The notes: generated by a model from the sequence alone, not told the origin. A stretch of DNA of 64,000 nucleotides from Kluyvera sp047971185 (GCF_047971185.1 NZ_JBKDZH010000056.1:1-64000); one strand, 5' to 3'. Shown: positions 8,869-17,521, counted from the first letter of the stretch. Translations and numbers: made by a program.

Positions 8869-9369
8869 ATGATTGAGCCCGTATCACCCAACATCCACCA
8901 GCAGCTGCTGGCCCTGCTCGACGGCCAGCAGGCGCGCTACCGGGTGATGGAGCATGAAGCGGTAGGTAAATGTGAAGCCGTGTCGGAAATTCGCGGCACC
9001 GCGCTGGGCCAGGGCGCGAAAGCGCTGGTGTGCAAGGTAAAAGGCAACGGCGTCAACCAGCACGTGCTGGCGATCCTCGCCGCCGACCAGCAGGCCGACC
9101 TGTCGCGCCTGGCGCATCACGTTGGCGGGCTGAAGGCCTCGCTGGCCAGCCCCACCGAAGTGGATGCGCTGACGGCCTGCGTTTTTGGCGCCATCCCGCC
9201 GTTTAGCTTTCACCGCGCGCTGCGTCTTATTGCCGACCCGCTGCTGTTTGAACGCTTCGATGAAATTGCCTTTAACGCCGGCAGCCTGGAAAAATCGGTC
9301 ATTCTCAACACCGCCGACTACCTGCGCATCGCCCAGCCGGAGCTGGTTGCCTTCCGCCGTCAGTCCTGA
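8869..9369 (+). CDS. yeaK: YbaK/ProX-type aminoacyl-tRNA deacylase YeaK
   Basis: Cytoplasmic trans-editing deacylase of the INS/YbaK superfamily, thought to clear mischarged tRNA (E. coli YeaK acts on Ser-tRNA-Thr class substrates). The 166 residues carry the family core CEAVSEIRGTALGQGAKAL, VCKVKGNGVNQHVLAIL and FGAIPPFSFH. GGGGAG lies 5 bases before the ATG at 8869. A longer open frame reaches back into dgcJ but has no ribosome site. The gene follows dgcJ closely. Identity is secure; the exact tRNA substrate is family knowledge. Confidence 0.93.
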   Translation: MIEPVSPNIHQQLLALLDGQQARYRVMEHEAVGKCEAVSEIRGTALGQGAKALVCKVKGNGVNQHVLAILAADQQADLSRLAHHVGGLKASLASPTEVDALTACVFGAIPPFSFHRALRLIADPLLFERFDEIAFNAGSLEKSVILNTADYLRIAQPELVAFRRQS

Positions 9370-9477
9370 CGCCCTCTCTTCAATCTGACTTACCCCTTCA
9401 TTTGCCGGATATCAATCCGGTGAATGAATCGTTGCGCCCGTGTTACGTACTTTTTGTTACCGGTATCACGTAAAGCA

Positions 9478-9489
9478 GTTTACGTAAAC
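9478..9489. promoter_or_regulatory. Candidate operator palindrome upstream of the sugar operon
   Basis: GTTTACGTAAAC is a perfect 12-bp palindrome about 100 bp upstream of the symporter gene, flanked by further ACGTAA copies (near 9468 and 9487). The arrangement looks like a regulator-binding site; no regulator gene lies beside it. Confidence 0.4.
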
Positions 9490-9585
9490 GTAATACGGAA
9501 TATCGCAATTGTTAACTCCCCGCACCCATCCACACTATATGGCGTCTTTCCCCACAATTGTACCTTAACGACACCAGGTGACATG

Positions 9586-10929
9586 ATGAATACAAAAGTT
9601 ACCCGTAAAGAAAAGATCAGCTATGGATTGGGCGACATGGCCAGCCACATCGGGCTGGATAACGTCATTATCTTCTTAACCTTCTACTATACCGACGTGG
9701 TGGGCCTACCGGCCGCCTTTGTCGGCACCATGTTCTTACTGGCCCGCACCGCCGACGCCATCATCGACCCGGCAATGGGCTATATGGCTGACCGCACGCG
9801 TTCTCGCTGGGGTAAATTCCGCCCATGGATGCTGTGGCTGGCCCTGCCGTTTGGTGTTAGCTGCCTGCTGACTTACGCCGTACCGCAGTCGCTGGACATG
9901 TCCGGCAAGATGATTTTCGCCAGCGTCAGCTACACCTTTATGATGCTGATGTATACCGCCATCAACATCCCCTACTGTTCAATGGGGGCGGTGATCACTC
10001 CGGATAACGACGAACGCATTTCGCTACAGTCCTGGCGCTTTTTCCTCGCCACCCTCGGCGGCGCGATGTCGACGTTCTTTATGATGCCGCTGGCCGAATA
10101 TCTCGGCGGCGCGGACAAGCTGGCGGGCTATCGCTGGGCGATGGCGATTATGGCCAGCGCCGCGGTCATTATGTTCTGGTTCTGCTTTGCTAACACCCGC
10201 GAGCGCATCAAAGCCCCCGCCACCCACAATAACTATCTCGCGGAACTGCGCGATTTGCTGCGCAATGACCAGTGGCGCGTCGTCGCCGTACTGGTGATGA
10301 CCAACATTGGTTTCGGCGTTATCCGCCTGGGCGCGATGATGTATTTCGTCACCTACTACCTCGGTAACGCTGCCTACTTTATGTGGATGCTGGCCGCACA
10401 TATTATCGGCAAGGCCGCCGGCAGCCTGCTGGCGAAACGGTTGACCCGCAACGCCAATAAGGTACAGATGTTCGGCTACTGTTCCGTGCTGGCCGGGCTG
10501 CTGAGCATCGGGCTATTCTTCGCCCCGAAAGCGGTACTGGTGCTGGTTCCGCTCACCTTTATCGTCTCCACCCTTTATCAGTCTACGACCACCCTGATGT
10601 GGGTCATGATGGCCGACGTCGCCGACTACGGCGAATGGCGTCAGGGCAAACGTATGGACGGCATTATCTTCTCGACCTTCCTGGCCGTGCTTAAGCTGGG
10701 TATGGCGCTGAGCGGGGCCATCGTCGGCTGGACGCTCGGCTTCAGCGGCTACGTCGCCAACGCGCCGGAGCAAACGCCGCTGGCGATGCACTGCATCGTC
10801 GCGCTCTTTACCGTGGTGCCGGGCCTGCTGTCGCTCGGCGCATTCATCACCCTGCGCTGGTACAAGCTCGACGACCACACCATGCAGGAAATCAATCTCG
10901 CGAAAACCCAATCTCTCGTTAAAGGATGA
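9586..10929 (+). CDS. Glycoside-pentoside-hexuronide (GPH) cation symporter, YicJ/MelB type
   Basis: Inner-membrane sugar:cation symporter with about 12 hydrophobic segments over 447 residues. Family motifs are clear: KISYGLGDMASH at the start, RTADAIIDPAMGYMADRT with the acidic residues used for cation binding in MelB, SRWGKFRPWM, and MMADVADYGEW in the second half. It resembles E. coli YicJ, partner of alpha-xylosidase YicI. AGGTG lies 5 bases before the ATG at 9586; the ATG at 9583 is an alternative. The GH31 gene begins 7 bp after its stop, so both form an operon for uptake and hydrolysis of an alpha-glycoside. Substrate unknown. Not found between yeaK and yeaL in E. coli K-12. Confidence 0.9.
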   Translation: MNTKVTRKEKISYGLGDMASHIGLDNVIIFLTFYYTDVVGLPAAFVGTMFLLARTADAIIDPAMGYMADRTRSRWGKFRPWMLWLALPFGVSCLLTYAVPQSLDMSGKMIFASVSYTFMMLMYTAINIPYCSMGAVITPDNDERISLQSWRFFLATLGGAMSTFFMMPLAEYLGGADKLAGYRWAMAIMASAAVIMFWFCFANTRERIKAPATHNNYLAELRDLLRNDQWRVVAVLVMTNIGFGVIRLGAMMYFVTYYLGNAAYFMWMLAAHIIGKAAGSLLAKRLTRNANKVQMFGYCSVLAGLLSIGLFFAPKAVLVLVPLTFIVSTLYQSTTTLMWVMMADVADYGEWRQGKRMDGIIFSTFLAVLKLGMALSGAIVGWTLGFSGYVANAPEQTPLAMHCIVALFTVVPGLLSLGAFITLRWYKLDDHTMQEINLAKTQSLVKG

Positions 10930-10936
10930 GCCAACC

Positions 10937-12973
10937 ATGAGCGAATTAATTCAGCACGCGAACGCTATTGAATGGCGTTTTGAACGACAGATCCTGCGCA
11001 TTGAACCGTGGGGAGAAAACAGCCTGCGCGTGCGCGCCACCTGCGCTCCGGCGTTCAACGATGAACTGCACGCGCTGTTACCACCGGACAGCGGTCAGGC
11101 CGTCATTGCGCAGGATGCGGAAACGTTGACCTTAGCCCACGGCAACATTCGCGCGGTGCTGAACCTCAAAGGACAACTGGCGTTTTATAACCAGCGCGGC
11201 GAGCTGCTGCTGGAAGAGATGTGGCGTCAGCGTTCAACCGGTGGGATTGGCGCCAGCGAAAAGAGCCAGGACAAATACGTCAGCGCCCTGAAGCTGGACG
11301 GCCGCGAATTTAAACCGCTGCCCGGCGGCAAATACCAGCTCACGGTACGTTTTGAATCCCGCGACGGCGAGCGGCTGTACGGTATGGGCCAGTACCAGCA
11401 GCCGTGGCTGGATCTCAAAGGCTGCTCGCTGGAGCTTGCCCAGCGCAACTCGCAGGCCAGCGTGCCCTTTTTACAGTCCAGCCTCGGCTACGGCCTGCTG
11501 TGGAACAACCCGGCCATCGGGGAAGCGCGGCTTGCGAAAAACCACACCGAGTGGACGGCGCGCGTTACCGAAGAGATGGACTACTGGATCACCGCGGGGG
11601 ATAGCGTCGCGCAGGTCACCCGCCAGTACGCCCGCGCCACCGGCACGCCGCCGCCCGCCCCGGCGTTTATCAGTGGGCTGTGGCAGTGCAAGCTGCGCTA
11701 CCGCAATCAGCAGGAGGTGCTGGAGGTTGCCCGTGAATACCGCCGACGCAATCTGCCGCTATCGGTGATGGTGATCGACTTTTTCCACTGGCCGAACCAG
11801 GGGACCTGGTGTTTTGACCCGGTGGACTGGCCGGACCCGCAGGCGATGGTCGACGAACTGGAATCGCTGGGCATCAAGCTGATGGTTTCAGTCTGGCCGA
11901 CGGTGGAAGCGCGCAGTCCGCTGTTCCCGCAGATGAAGGCCAAAGGCTGGCTGGTTACCAGCGACCGGGGCGTGCAGGTCAACCTCGACTTTATGGGCAA
12001 CACCACCTTCTTCGATGCCACCCACCCGCAGGCGCGCCGGTTCGTCTGGGAGACGGTGAAGAAAAACTACTACGATCTCGGCATCAAGCTGTTCTGGCTG
12101 GACGAAGCGGAGCCGGAATACCGCGCTTATGATTTTGACAACTACCGCTATCACGCGGGCCCGGTGCTGGAGGTTGGCAACCGTTACCCGCGCGATTTTG
12201 CCCAGGGTTTCTACGACGGCCTGCGCGAGGCGGGCGAGCGCGATATCGTCAACCTGGTGCGCTGTAGCTGGGCGGGCAGCCAGCGCTACGGCGTGCTGGC
12301 GTGGTCCGGCGATGTGCACTCTTCATTCCACGCCTTCCGCAATCAGCTGGCGGCCGGGCTGAATATGGGGCTGGCGGGCATTCCATGGTGGACCACCGAT
12401 ATCGGCGGTTTCCAGGGCGGCAATATTCACGATCCGGCGTTCCACGAACTGCTGATTCGCTGGTTCCAGTGGGCGGTATTCTGCCCGGTGCTGCGTATGC
12501 ATGGCTACCGTGAACCGCGCGTGCAGCCGCCGGAAAGCTACCGTCACGGCATTCCGCAGTGCGACAGCGGCTCGCCGAACGAGCTATGGAGCTACGGCGA
12601 GGAAAACTACGCCATCATGCAGCGCTGGCTTGAGGTGCGGGAAAGCCTGCGTCCCTACATTGATGCGCTGTATGACAATACCCACCGCCACGGTGACCCG
12701 CTGATGCGTCCGCTGTTCTGGCACTACCCGGACGAGCCGCAGAGCTGGCAGACGGAGGATCAGTATCTATTCGGCGAAGATCTGCTGGTCGCGCCGGTGA
12801 TGCACGCCGGGCAGCGTCAGCGTGACGTCTGGTTACCGAGCGGCAACGCCTGGATTGGCCTTGATGGCGAGCGCTATCAGGGCGGACAGCGGATCGCCGT
12901 CGCCGCCGGGCTGGAGACGATTCCTCTGTTTATTCGCGAAGGTAGCCCATTAATCACGGTATTGGCCAAATAA
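10937..12973 (+). CDS. Glycoside hydrolase family 31 (alpha-xylosidase/alpha-glucosidase type)
   Basis: A 678-residue cytoplasmic retaining alpha-glycosidase with no signal peptide. An N-terminal beta-sandwich precedes a TIM barrel: SGLWQCKLRYRNQQEV, VMVIDFFHWPNQGTW, then the nucleophile motif FWLDEAEPE (Asp389) and the acid/base motif AWSGDVHSSF (Asp459), then IPWWTTDIGGFQGG and RMHGYREPR. C-terminal sandwich domains end the protein. It resembles YicI in motif order but is about 95 residues shorter. It is cotranscribed with the upstream GPH symporter. The likely role is cleavage of the imported alpha-xyloside or alpha-glucoside; which one cannot be told. Confidence 0.92.
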   Translation: MSELIQHANAIEWRFERQILRIEPWGENSLRVRATCAPAFNDELHALLPPDSGQAVIAQDAETLTLAHGNIRAVLNLKGQLAFYNQRGELLLEEMWRQRSTGGIGASEKSQDKYVSALKLDGREFKPLPGGKYQLTVRFESRDGERLYGMGQYQQPWLDLKGCSLELAQRNSQASVPFLQSSLGYGLLWNNPAIGEARLAKNHTEWTARVTEEMDYWITAGDSVAQVTRQYARATGTPPPAPAFISGLWQCKLRYRNQQEVLEVAREYRRRNLPLSVMVIDFFHWPNQGTWCFDPVDWPDPQAMVDELESLGIKLMVSVWPTVEARSPLFPQMKAKGWLVTSDRGVQVNLDFMGNTTFFDATHPQARRFVWETVKKNYYDLGIKLFWLDEAEPEYRAYDFDNYRYHAGPVLEVGNRYPRDFAQGFYDGLREAGERDIVNLVRCSWAGSQRYGVLAWSGDVHSSFHAFRNQLAAGLNMGLAGIPWWTTDIGGFQGGNIHDPAFHELLIRWFQWAVFCPVLRMHGYREPRVQPPESYRHGIPQCDSGSPNELWSYGEENYAIMQRWLEVRESLRPYIDALYDNTHRHGDPLMRPLFWHYPDEPQSWQTEDQYLFGEDLLVAPVMHAGQRQRDVWLPSGNAWIGLDGERYQGGQRIAVAAGLETIPLFIREGSPLITVLAK

Positions 12974-13136
12974 TCAGGCAAATGCCTGAAATCCATTACT
13001 AAGATTGAAAAAGACCTGTTTACGCGCCGCTTCTTGCGTAGAGTAGACAAACGAAAATACGTAGCCCGGTTAAGCGTCGCGACGCCGTGGCTACGAAATG
13101 CTGTCTTTTTCTCTTTTTGGCAAGGATTACCGTTCT

Positions 13137-13583
13137 ATGCTCGATACCACTCTGCTGATCCTTCTGGGTCTGGCTGCGCTCGGCTTCGTGAGCCACAACA
13201 CCACCGTCGCCGTCTCCATTCTTGTTCTGATCATCATCCGCGTTACGCCGCTGAGCACCTTTTTCCCGTGGGTGGAAAAACAGGGGCTTAGTATCGGCAT
13301 CATCATTCTCACCATCAGCGTTATGGCACCCATTGCCAGCGGTGCGCTGCCCGCCAGTACGCTGATTCACTCTTTCGGCAACTGGAAATCACTGGTCGCT
13401 ATCGCCGTTGGGGTGTTTGTCTCCTGGCTTGGCGGACGCGGCGTCACGCTGATGGGCAGCCAGCCGCATCTGGTGGCAGGGCTGCTGATAGGCACCGTGC
13501 TCGGCGTCGCGCTGTTTCGCGGCGTGCCGGTGGGGCCGCTGATTGCCGCAGGCCTGGTCTCGCTGCTTATTGGGAAGTCGTAG
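13137..13583 (+). CDS. yeaL: DUF441 inner-membrane protein YeaL
   Basis: Four-helix integral membrane protein of 148 residues, the same length as E. coli YeaL. Conserved blocks: LILLGLAALGFVSHNTTVA, VTPLSTFFPWVEKQGL, SWLGGRGVTLMGSQP and LFRGVPVGPLIAAG. The ATG at 13137 is chosen from the family length; an in-frame ATG 13 codons earlier adds a soluble leader not seen in homologues. Its last 17 bp overlap the end of nimR on the other strand. Function unknown. Confidence 0.92.
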   Translation: MLDTTLLILLGLAALGFVSHNTTVAVSILVLIIIRVTPLSTFFPWVEKQGLSIGIIILTISVMAPIASGALPASTLIHSFGNWKSLVAIAVGVFVSWLGGRGVTLMGSQPHLVAGLLIGTVLGVALFRGVPVGPLIAAGLVSLLIGKS

Positions 13584-14358
13584 CCAGCGCCGCCAGATAA
13601 CGCCCCGGCGTTTGCCCTAGCCCTTTGCGGAACATGGTGATAAACGCCGTGGTGGAGTCGTAGCCCAGCGATAGCGCAACCTGCTGAACGTTCAGGCCGC
13701 GCACCAGCATCTGTAGCGCGAGGATCAGCTGCAGCTGATGGCGCCAGCGGCGAAAGTTCAGCCCGGTCTCCTTGACCACCAGTCGCGCCAGATTGCGCTC
13801 GCTCATGGCAAAGCGGCTGGCCCACTGCGCCAGCGTCTGCCACTGCGCCGGTTCAGCTTCCATCGTCTCCACCATGACGCGAATTTTCGGATGCGCGGAG
13901 ACCGGTAGCTGGAGCTGCTGCTCCGGCTGCTGCGGCAGCTCGTCAAACAGCACCTGTATCAACCGCTGGCTTTCTGCCGTCATACGCGCGCCTTCGTCCC
14001 GCTCGGCCAGCGTTAAAATCAGCTCCCGCACCAGCGGCGATATTTTCAGCGTGCAACAGTGAGCGGGCATCTGCGCCGCCCCCGGCTCGATAAACAAAAA
14101 GCACAGCTCCGCCTGTGGCGTGGCGCGGTTGCTGTGGGGGACTTCGCCGGGGATCCACACCGCAAACTGCGGCGGCACCATCCACATTGCGTTTTCCACC
14201 TCGCAGGTGATCGCCCCGTGAAGCGCCAGAATCAGCTGCCCCTTACGGTGCTGATGCTGGGGAATATGCTGCTCCCCTTCAACCACCTGAATACCAAAGG
14301 CCACCGCGGCGTCATCGTGGCTGTCCGGGTGATAGCCGCCTAAACCGAGTCCGAGCAT
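13567..14358 (-). CDS. nimR: AraC-family transcriptional regulator NimR
   Basis: Local repressor of the neighbouring exporter gene nimT in E. coli. Of the 263 residues, about 1-100 form a cupin-like sensor (HQHRKGQLILALHG, VWIPGEVPHSN) and about 160-255 form two AraC helix-turn-helix units (RFAMSERNLARLVVKETGL; QVALSLGYDSTTAFITMFRK followed by GQTPGRYL). It is divergent from nimT with a 99-bp shared control region, and it converges on and overlaps yeaL by 17 bp. Identification rests on family signature plus the nimT neighbour. Confidence 0.9.
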   Translation of the reverse strand: MLGLGLGGYHPDSHDDAAVAFGIQVVEGEQHIPQHQHRKGQLILALHGAITCEVENAMWMVPPQFAVWIPGEVPHSNRATPQAELCFLFIEPGAAQMPAHCCTLKISPLVRELILTLAERDEGARMTAESQRLIQVLFDELPQQPEQQLQLPVSAHPKIRVMVETMEAEPAQWQTLAQWASRFAMSERNLARLVVKETGLNFRRWRHQLQLILALQMLVRGLNVQQVALSLGYDSTTAFITMFRKGLGQTPGRYLAALATTSQ

Positions 14359-14457
14359 TATTTTGTCCGAATTTAGCGATAATCTGTCATTTTAGCTTGA
14401 TTTCAACGGCAGCTAAACCGGGTATCGTAGTTGCTCAATTTTCTGTTTGAGAACGCT
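14359..14457. promoter_or_regulatory. nimR/nimT divergent control region
   Basis: This 99-bp AT-rich gap between divergent genes must hold both promoters and the NimR sites. TTTTGTCC (about 14361) and CATTTTAGC (about 14389) flank the TTAGCGATAAT stretch; I cannot define the operator more closely. Confidence 0.45.
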
Positions 14458-15645
14458 ATGTCTGACGCTGTTGCTTCTTCACAACGCCGCTGGCTGTTGA
14501 TTGTCGGTATTTTACTCATCGCTTCAACGCTACGCGTCACCTTTACCGGCGCGGCACCGCTGCTTGACGCCATACGCGCCGAATATGGCCTGACCACCGC
14601 ACAAACCGGGTTATTGACCACCCTGCCGCTGCTGGCCTTTGGGCTGGTATCGCCGCTGGCGGCCGGTATTGCCCGCCGACTGGGCATGGAACGCAGCCTG
14701 TTTATCGCCATGCTGCTGATTTGCGCCGGGATCGCCGTGCGTTCCCTACCGTCCGTCGCGCTGATGTTTATCGGTACCGCGGTTATTGGCTGCGGGATCG
14801 CGCTGGGCAACGTGCTGCTGCCGGGCCTGATTAAGCGGGATTTTTCCGGGCAGGTCGCCAAAATGACCGGAGCCTATTCCGTCACCATGGGGGCCGCGGC
14901 GGCGCTGGGCTCCGCGCTGGTGGTGCCGATTGCGCTGAGCGGCTTCGGCTGGCGCGGCGCGCTATTGCTGCTGATGGCCTTCCCGCTGCTGGCGCTGCTG
15001 CTGTGGTTACCGCAGTGGCGGGCATCGACGACCGCCACCGTTTCCAGTAGCGGCGCGATGCACAACCGTGGGATCTGGCGCTCGGCGCTGGCCTGGCAGG
15101 TGACGCTGTTCCTCGGGCTGAACTCCCTGGTTTATTACGTGATTATTGGCTGGCTGCCCGCCATTTTGATTAGTCAGGGCTATAGCGAAGCGCAGGCCGG
15201 GTCGCTGCACGGCCTGCTCCAGCTGGCGACCGCGGCCCCCGGCTTTGCGATTCCGCTGATCCTCCATCGACTCAAAGATCAGCGAGGGATCGCCATCGTC
15301 GTGGCGCTGATGTGTGCGGTCAGCGCGCTGGGTTACTGGATCTTCCCCTCACAGGCGGCGGTGTGGACGGTGATTTTCGGCTTCGGTTCCGGCGCAACCA
15401 TGATTCTGGGCCTGACCTTTATCGGGCTGCGCGCCAGTTCGGCGCACCAGGCCGCCGCGCTCTCAGGCATGGCGCAGGCCGTGGGGTATCTGCTGGCGGC
15501 CTGCGGGCCACCGCTGATGGGCAAAATGCATGATGCCACCGGCGCCTGGCACCTGTCGCTGATGGCGGTCGCGGCGATTGCGCTGGTAATGGCGGTATTT
15601 GGCGGGCTGGCCGGGCGCGATAGAGAGATTCACGTCGGTCAATAG
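14458..15645 (+). CDS. nimT: 2-nitroimidazole exporter, MFS family (CynX type)
   Basis: Inner-membrane major-facilitator exporter of 395 residues with about 12 membrane segments. It follows E. coli NimT/YeaN closely: LRVTFTGAAPLLDAIRAEYG, TTAQTGLLTTLPLLAFGL, GNVLLPGLIKRDF, SEAQAGSLHGLLQLATAAPG and AALSGMAQAVGYLLAACGPP. The ATG at 14458 is chosen because the N-terminus then matches the family; an in-frame TTG at 14431 is open but weak. NimR, encoded divergently, is its expected repressor. Substrate assignment is from E. coli. Confidence 0.9.
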   Translation: MSDAVASSQRRWLLIVGILLIASTLRVTFTGAAPLLDAIRAEYGLTTAQTGLLTTLPLLAFGLVSPLAAGIARRLGMERSLFIAMLLICAGIAVRSLPSVALMFIGTAVIGCGIALGNVLLPGLIKRDFSGQVAKMTGAYSVTMGAAAALGSALVVPIALSGFGWRGALLLLMAFPLLALLLWLPQWRASTTATVSSSGAMHNRGIWRSALAWQVTLFLGLNSLVYYVIIGWLPAILISQGYSEAQAGSLHGLLQLATAAPGFAIPLILHRLKDQRGIAIVVALMCAVSALGYWIFPSQAAVWTVIFGFGSGATMILGLTFIGLRASSAHQAAALSGMAQAVGYLLAACGPPLMGKMHDATGAWHLSLMAVAAIALVMAVFGGLAGRDREIHVGQ

Positions 15646-15652
15646 CGGGAGT

Positions 15653-15677
15653 GGCACACCAGGCCGGTGTGCCTCTG
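15653..15677. terminator. Hairpin between convergent nimT and amidotransferase-like gene
   Basis: GGCACACC pairs with GGTGTGCC over AGGCC, followed by TCTGGTTTA on the plus strand. It lies in the 34-bp convergent gap. Confidence 0.65.
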
Positions 15678-15679
15678 GT

Positions 15680-16387
15680 TTACTGCGCGGCAGCGTACAG
15701 GAAGGCCTGCACCAGCGGCGCCGGACGCCCCGCCAGCGCGTTGCGCTCATGCTGGAACAGCGTCGCCACGAAGAACGGATGCGTCACCAGCTCCACCGCG
15801 CGAATATCGCCATTGTCATCCCAGCCGGTCACCCGCAGCGGCTGAGTTTCCAGCTCGGCGGCGAAGTCGGCGGCAATTCCGTAGTTGCAGTGGTACCCTT
15901 CCTCAATGCTGTCGCGCCCGTAAGCCCGGGCAATCAGGGTATTAGCGCGCAGTTCGATGGTGTCGCTTTTTTCCACCAGCGAGCAGGTCAGCGGTGCGAT
16001 AACCATTCGCCCTTCGCTGTCGGTCTCGGCATGCGCCGCATCTTCCCAGCCCATCACATTACGCGCGTATTCCAGAATCGCATGCTGGAAGCCGCCGCAG
16101 GTGCCGAGAAACGGCAGGCTGTTTTCACGCGCGTAGCGGACCGCGGTCAACGCGCCTTCGGTGTGCTGGTACGGGCTGGCAGGCACCAGCCAGATCGCGT
16201 CAAAATCAGCGAGATCGTCGGCACTTTTCACATCTTTTGTCGCCAGCCAGCGGTATTCAACCGGGAGTTCCATGACCGCTGCAGCATCATCAATCGCCAG
16301 CGGAATGGCCTGATGCGCGATAACGTCGGCGTTGTAGTCGCCAACCAGTGCAATACGAAGAGTGGGGGTTACGGTGGAGTTTTCCAT
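15680..16387 (-). CDS. CTP synthase C-terminal-region-related class I amidotransferase-like protein
   Basis: A 235-residue cytoplasmic protein with a class I glutamine amidotransferase fold resembling the C-terminal half of CTP synthase. RIALVGDYN opens it, the nucleophile elbow is LGTCGGFQH (Cys97), and the CTP-synthase-like segment THPFFVATLFQHE lies near residue 214. Where CTP synthase has FHPE, this protein has FQHE, so the usual catalytic His is Gln and a His is shifted by one. Glutaminase activity is therefore doubtful. It stands alone, between nimT and yeaO, a position not occupied in E. coli K-12. Substrate and partner unknown. Confidence 0.75.
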   Translation of the reverse strand: MENSTVTPTLRIALVGDYNADVIAHQAIPLAIDDAAAVMELPVEYRWLATKDVKSADDLADFDAIWLVPASPYQHTEGALTAVRYARENSLPFLGTCGGFQHAILEYARNVMGWEDAAHAETDSEGRMVIAPLTCSLVEKSDTIELRANTLIARAYGRDSIEEGYHCNYGIAADFAAELETQPLRVTGWDDNGDIRAVELVTHPFFVATLFQHERNALAGRPAPLVQAFLYAAAQ

Positions 16388-16527
16388 GATCGGTCCTTAT
16401 GGGCTGGCGTTAACGTACGGCATAAGGAGCCTCAGACTAGCGATGTCGGCGCGCAATAGCAATACCCGGCTAGCGAACCTCACCAAAGTTTGTGGTATGG
16501 TCAAAAGAGGATAAAGGGAGGACGGAT

Positions 16528-16872
16528 ATGATCCAGTGTAAACGCGTATACGAAGACGCCGCACCCGATGACGGCTACCGTGTTCTGGTTGATAGACTGT
16601 GGCCACGCGGCATCAAAAAGGAAGATCTCATCTACGATGAGTGGTGTAAAACCCTTGCCCCCTCCGCCGAGCTGCGCAAGGCCTATCACGGCGAAGTGAT
16701 CGATTTTGCCAGTTTCTGCCAGCACTATCGCGACGAGCTATCCCACCATCTTGAGGATGGCCGCCGTCTGGCGGGCATTGCGCAAAAACAGGGGGTCACG
16801 CTGGTTTACGCCGCCGCGAACACCACGCAAAACCATGCGCGCGTGCTCGCCGACTGGCTGAAAAACCTGTAG
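16528..16872 (+). CDS. yeaO: DUF488 family protein YeaO
   Basis: Small cytoplasmic protein of 114 residues, matching E. coli YeaO (115). It carries the DUF488 signature DGYRVLVDRLWPRGIKKEDL, then DEWCKTLAPSAELRKAYHGE and AANTTQNHARVLADWL. A GGGAGG site 6 bases before the ATG at 16528 decides the start. It is divergent from the amidotransferase-like gene. Function unknown. Confidence 0.93.
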   Translation: MIQCKRVYEDAAPDDGYRVLVDRLWPRGIKKEDLIYDEWCKTLAPSAELRKAYHGEVIDFASFCQHYRDELSHHLEDGRRLAGIAQKQGVTLVYAAANTTQNHARVLADWLKNL

Positions 16873-16884
16873 CAGCCCCGACCC

Positions 16885-16908
16885 GCGACGTCGAACGGCG
16901 TCGCGTTT
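16885..16908. terminator. Hairpin between convergent yeaO and the next gene
   Basis: GCGACG pairs with CGTCGC over 8 bases, followed by GTTTAT on the plus strand, 12 bases past the yeaO stop. Weak T-run. Confidence 0.5.
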
Positions 16909-17212
16909 ATCCGACCAACGCTTCTCGTTCACGCGCCGGCAGCACATCCGGTGTTAACGGCAGCAAATATTCAGAGCGGACAAAAGCAAAACCGTGTTGC
17001 CCCTCGCCGGCGCTGACTTCACCGGTCACCAGCCATAGCGCGCGCGGCGCGTCGGCGGACAGTTCGGTCATCACCCCGTTGACCGGGTTCAGGCAGCGCT
17101 CGCCTGGGTTAATCAGGGCAAAAAGCTCGACGCTCTTGCCAATATTGGCTCGACCAGCCGTCGTACGGGCACCGATGATTATCGCGGTAGCGCCCGGTTT
17201 CAGCGAAAACAT
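16907..17212 (-). CDS. Hypothetical protein, 101 residues
   Basis: I do not recognise this protein. It has no membrane segment or signal peptide and looks like a small beta-rich fold: MFSLKPGATAIIIGARTTAG, SVELFALINPGERC, LWLVTGEV, then YLLPLTPD. The ATG at 17212 follows GAGAG; a longer frame upstream lacks a ribosome site. It lies 60 bp downstream of yoaF on the same strand and converges on yeaO. The composition is reminiscent of small structural or accessory phage proteins, but no other phage gene is near, so that is only an impression. Confidence 0.65.
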   Translation of the reverse strand: MFSLKPGATAIIIGARTTAGRANIGKSVELFALINPGERCLNPVNGVMTELSADAPRALWLVTGEVSAGEGQHGFAFVRSEYLLPLTPDVLPAREREALVG

Positions 17213-17272
17213 ACATCTCTCGTTAATCAGAATAATCCTGGACACGAAGTGTACTGGATGTACGATTCGCTG

Positions 17273-17521
17273 TCATTTTTTCTGCGGATGATCGCGACGC
17301 CACAGCGCCCACTCTTCAATGGTTTCACCGTTTGGCAGCTTACACAGGCTGTATTGCCCCTGCGCATTAACCTGCGGAATACTTTCACCGCCCTGCTGCT
17401 GACAATAGACGGCAGCAGGATTGGCCATACCCACCTGCGGCGGTTTTGGCGCGTCAGGTTCAGCCTGCTTCGCACAGCCAGCAAGGAGCAGAGGCAACAG
17501 TAAAAGATAGCGGAATGACAT
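17273..17521 (-). CDS. yoaF: DUF333 outer-membrane lipoprotein YoaF
   Basis: Small lipoprotein of 82 residues. A lipoprotein signal peptide ends in the lipobox LLAGC (Cys16), followed by the DUF333 domain: GMANPAAVYCQQQGG, CKLPNGETIEEWALWRRD. E. coli YoaF has 84 residues with the same blocks. AAGGAG lies 7 bases before the ATG. A 22-bp hairpin sits in its leader at 17543-17564. Function unknown. Confidence 0.93.
   Translation of the reverse strand: MSFRYLLLLPLLLAGCAKQAEPDAPKPPQVGMANPAAVYCQQQGGESIPQVNAQGQYSLCKLPNGETIEEWALWRRDHPQKK

Noticed and set aside
9424..9585. An N-terminal extension of the GPH symporter from 9424
   Set aside because: It covers the palindromic promoter region, lacks a ribosome site, and the protein aligns with its family only from MNTKVTRKEK on.
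15599..16459. A 286-codon plus-strand frame across the amidotransferase-like gene
   Set aside because: The opposite strand encodes a clear amidotransferase fold, and a terminator hairpin lies inside this frame's start region.
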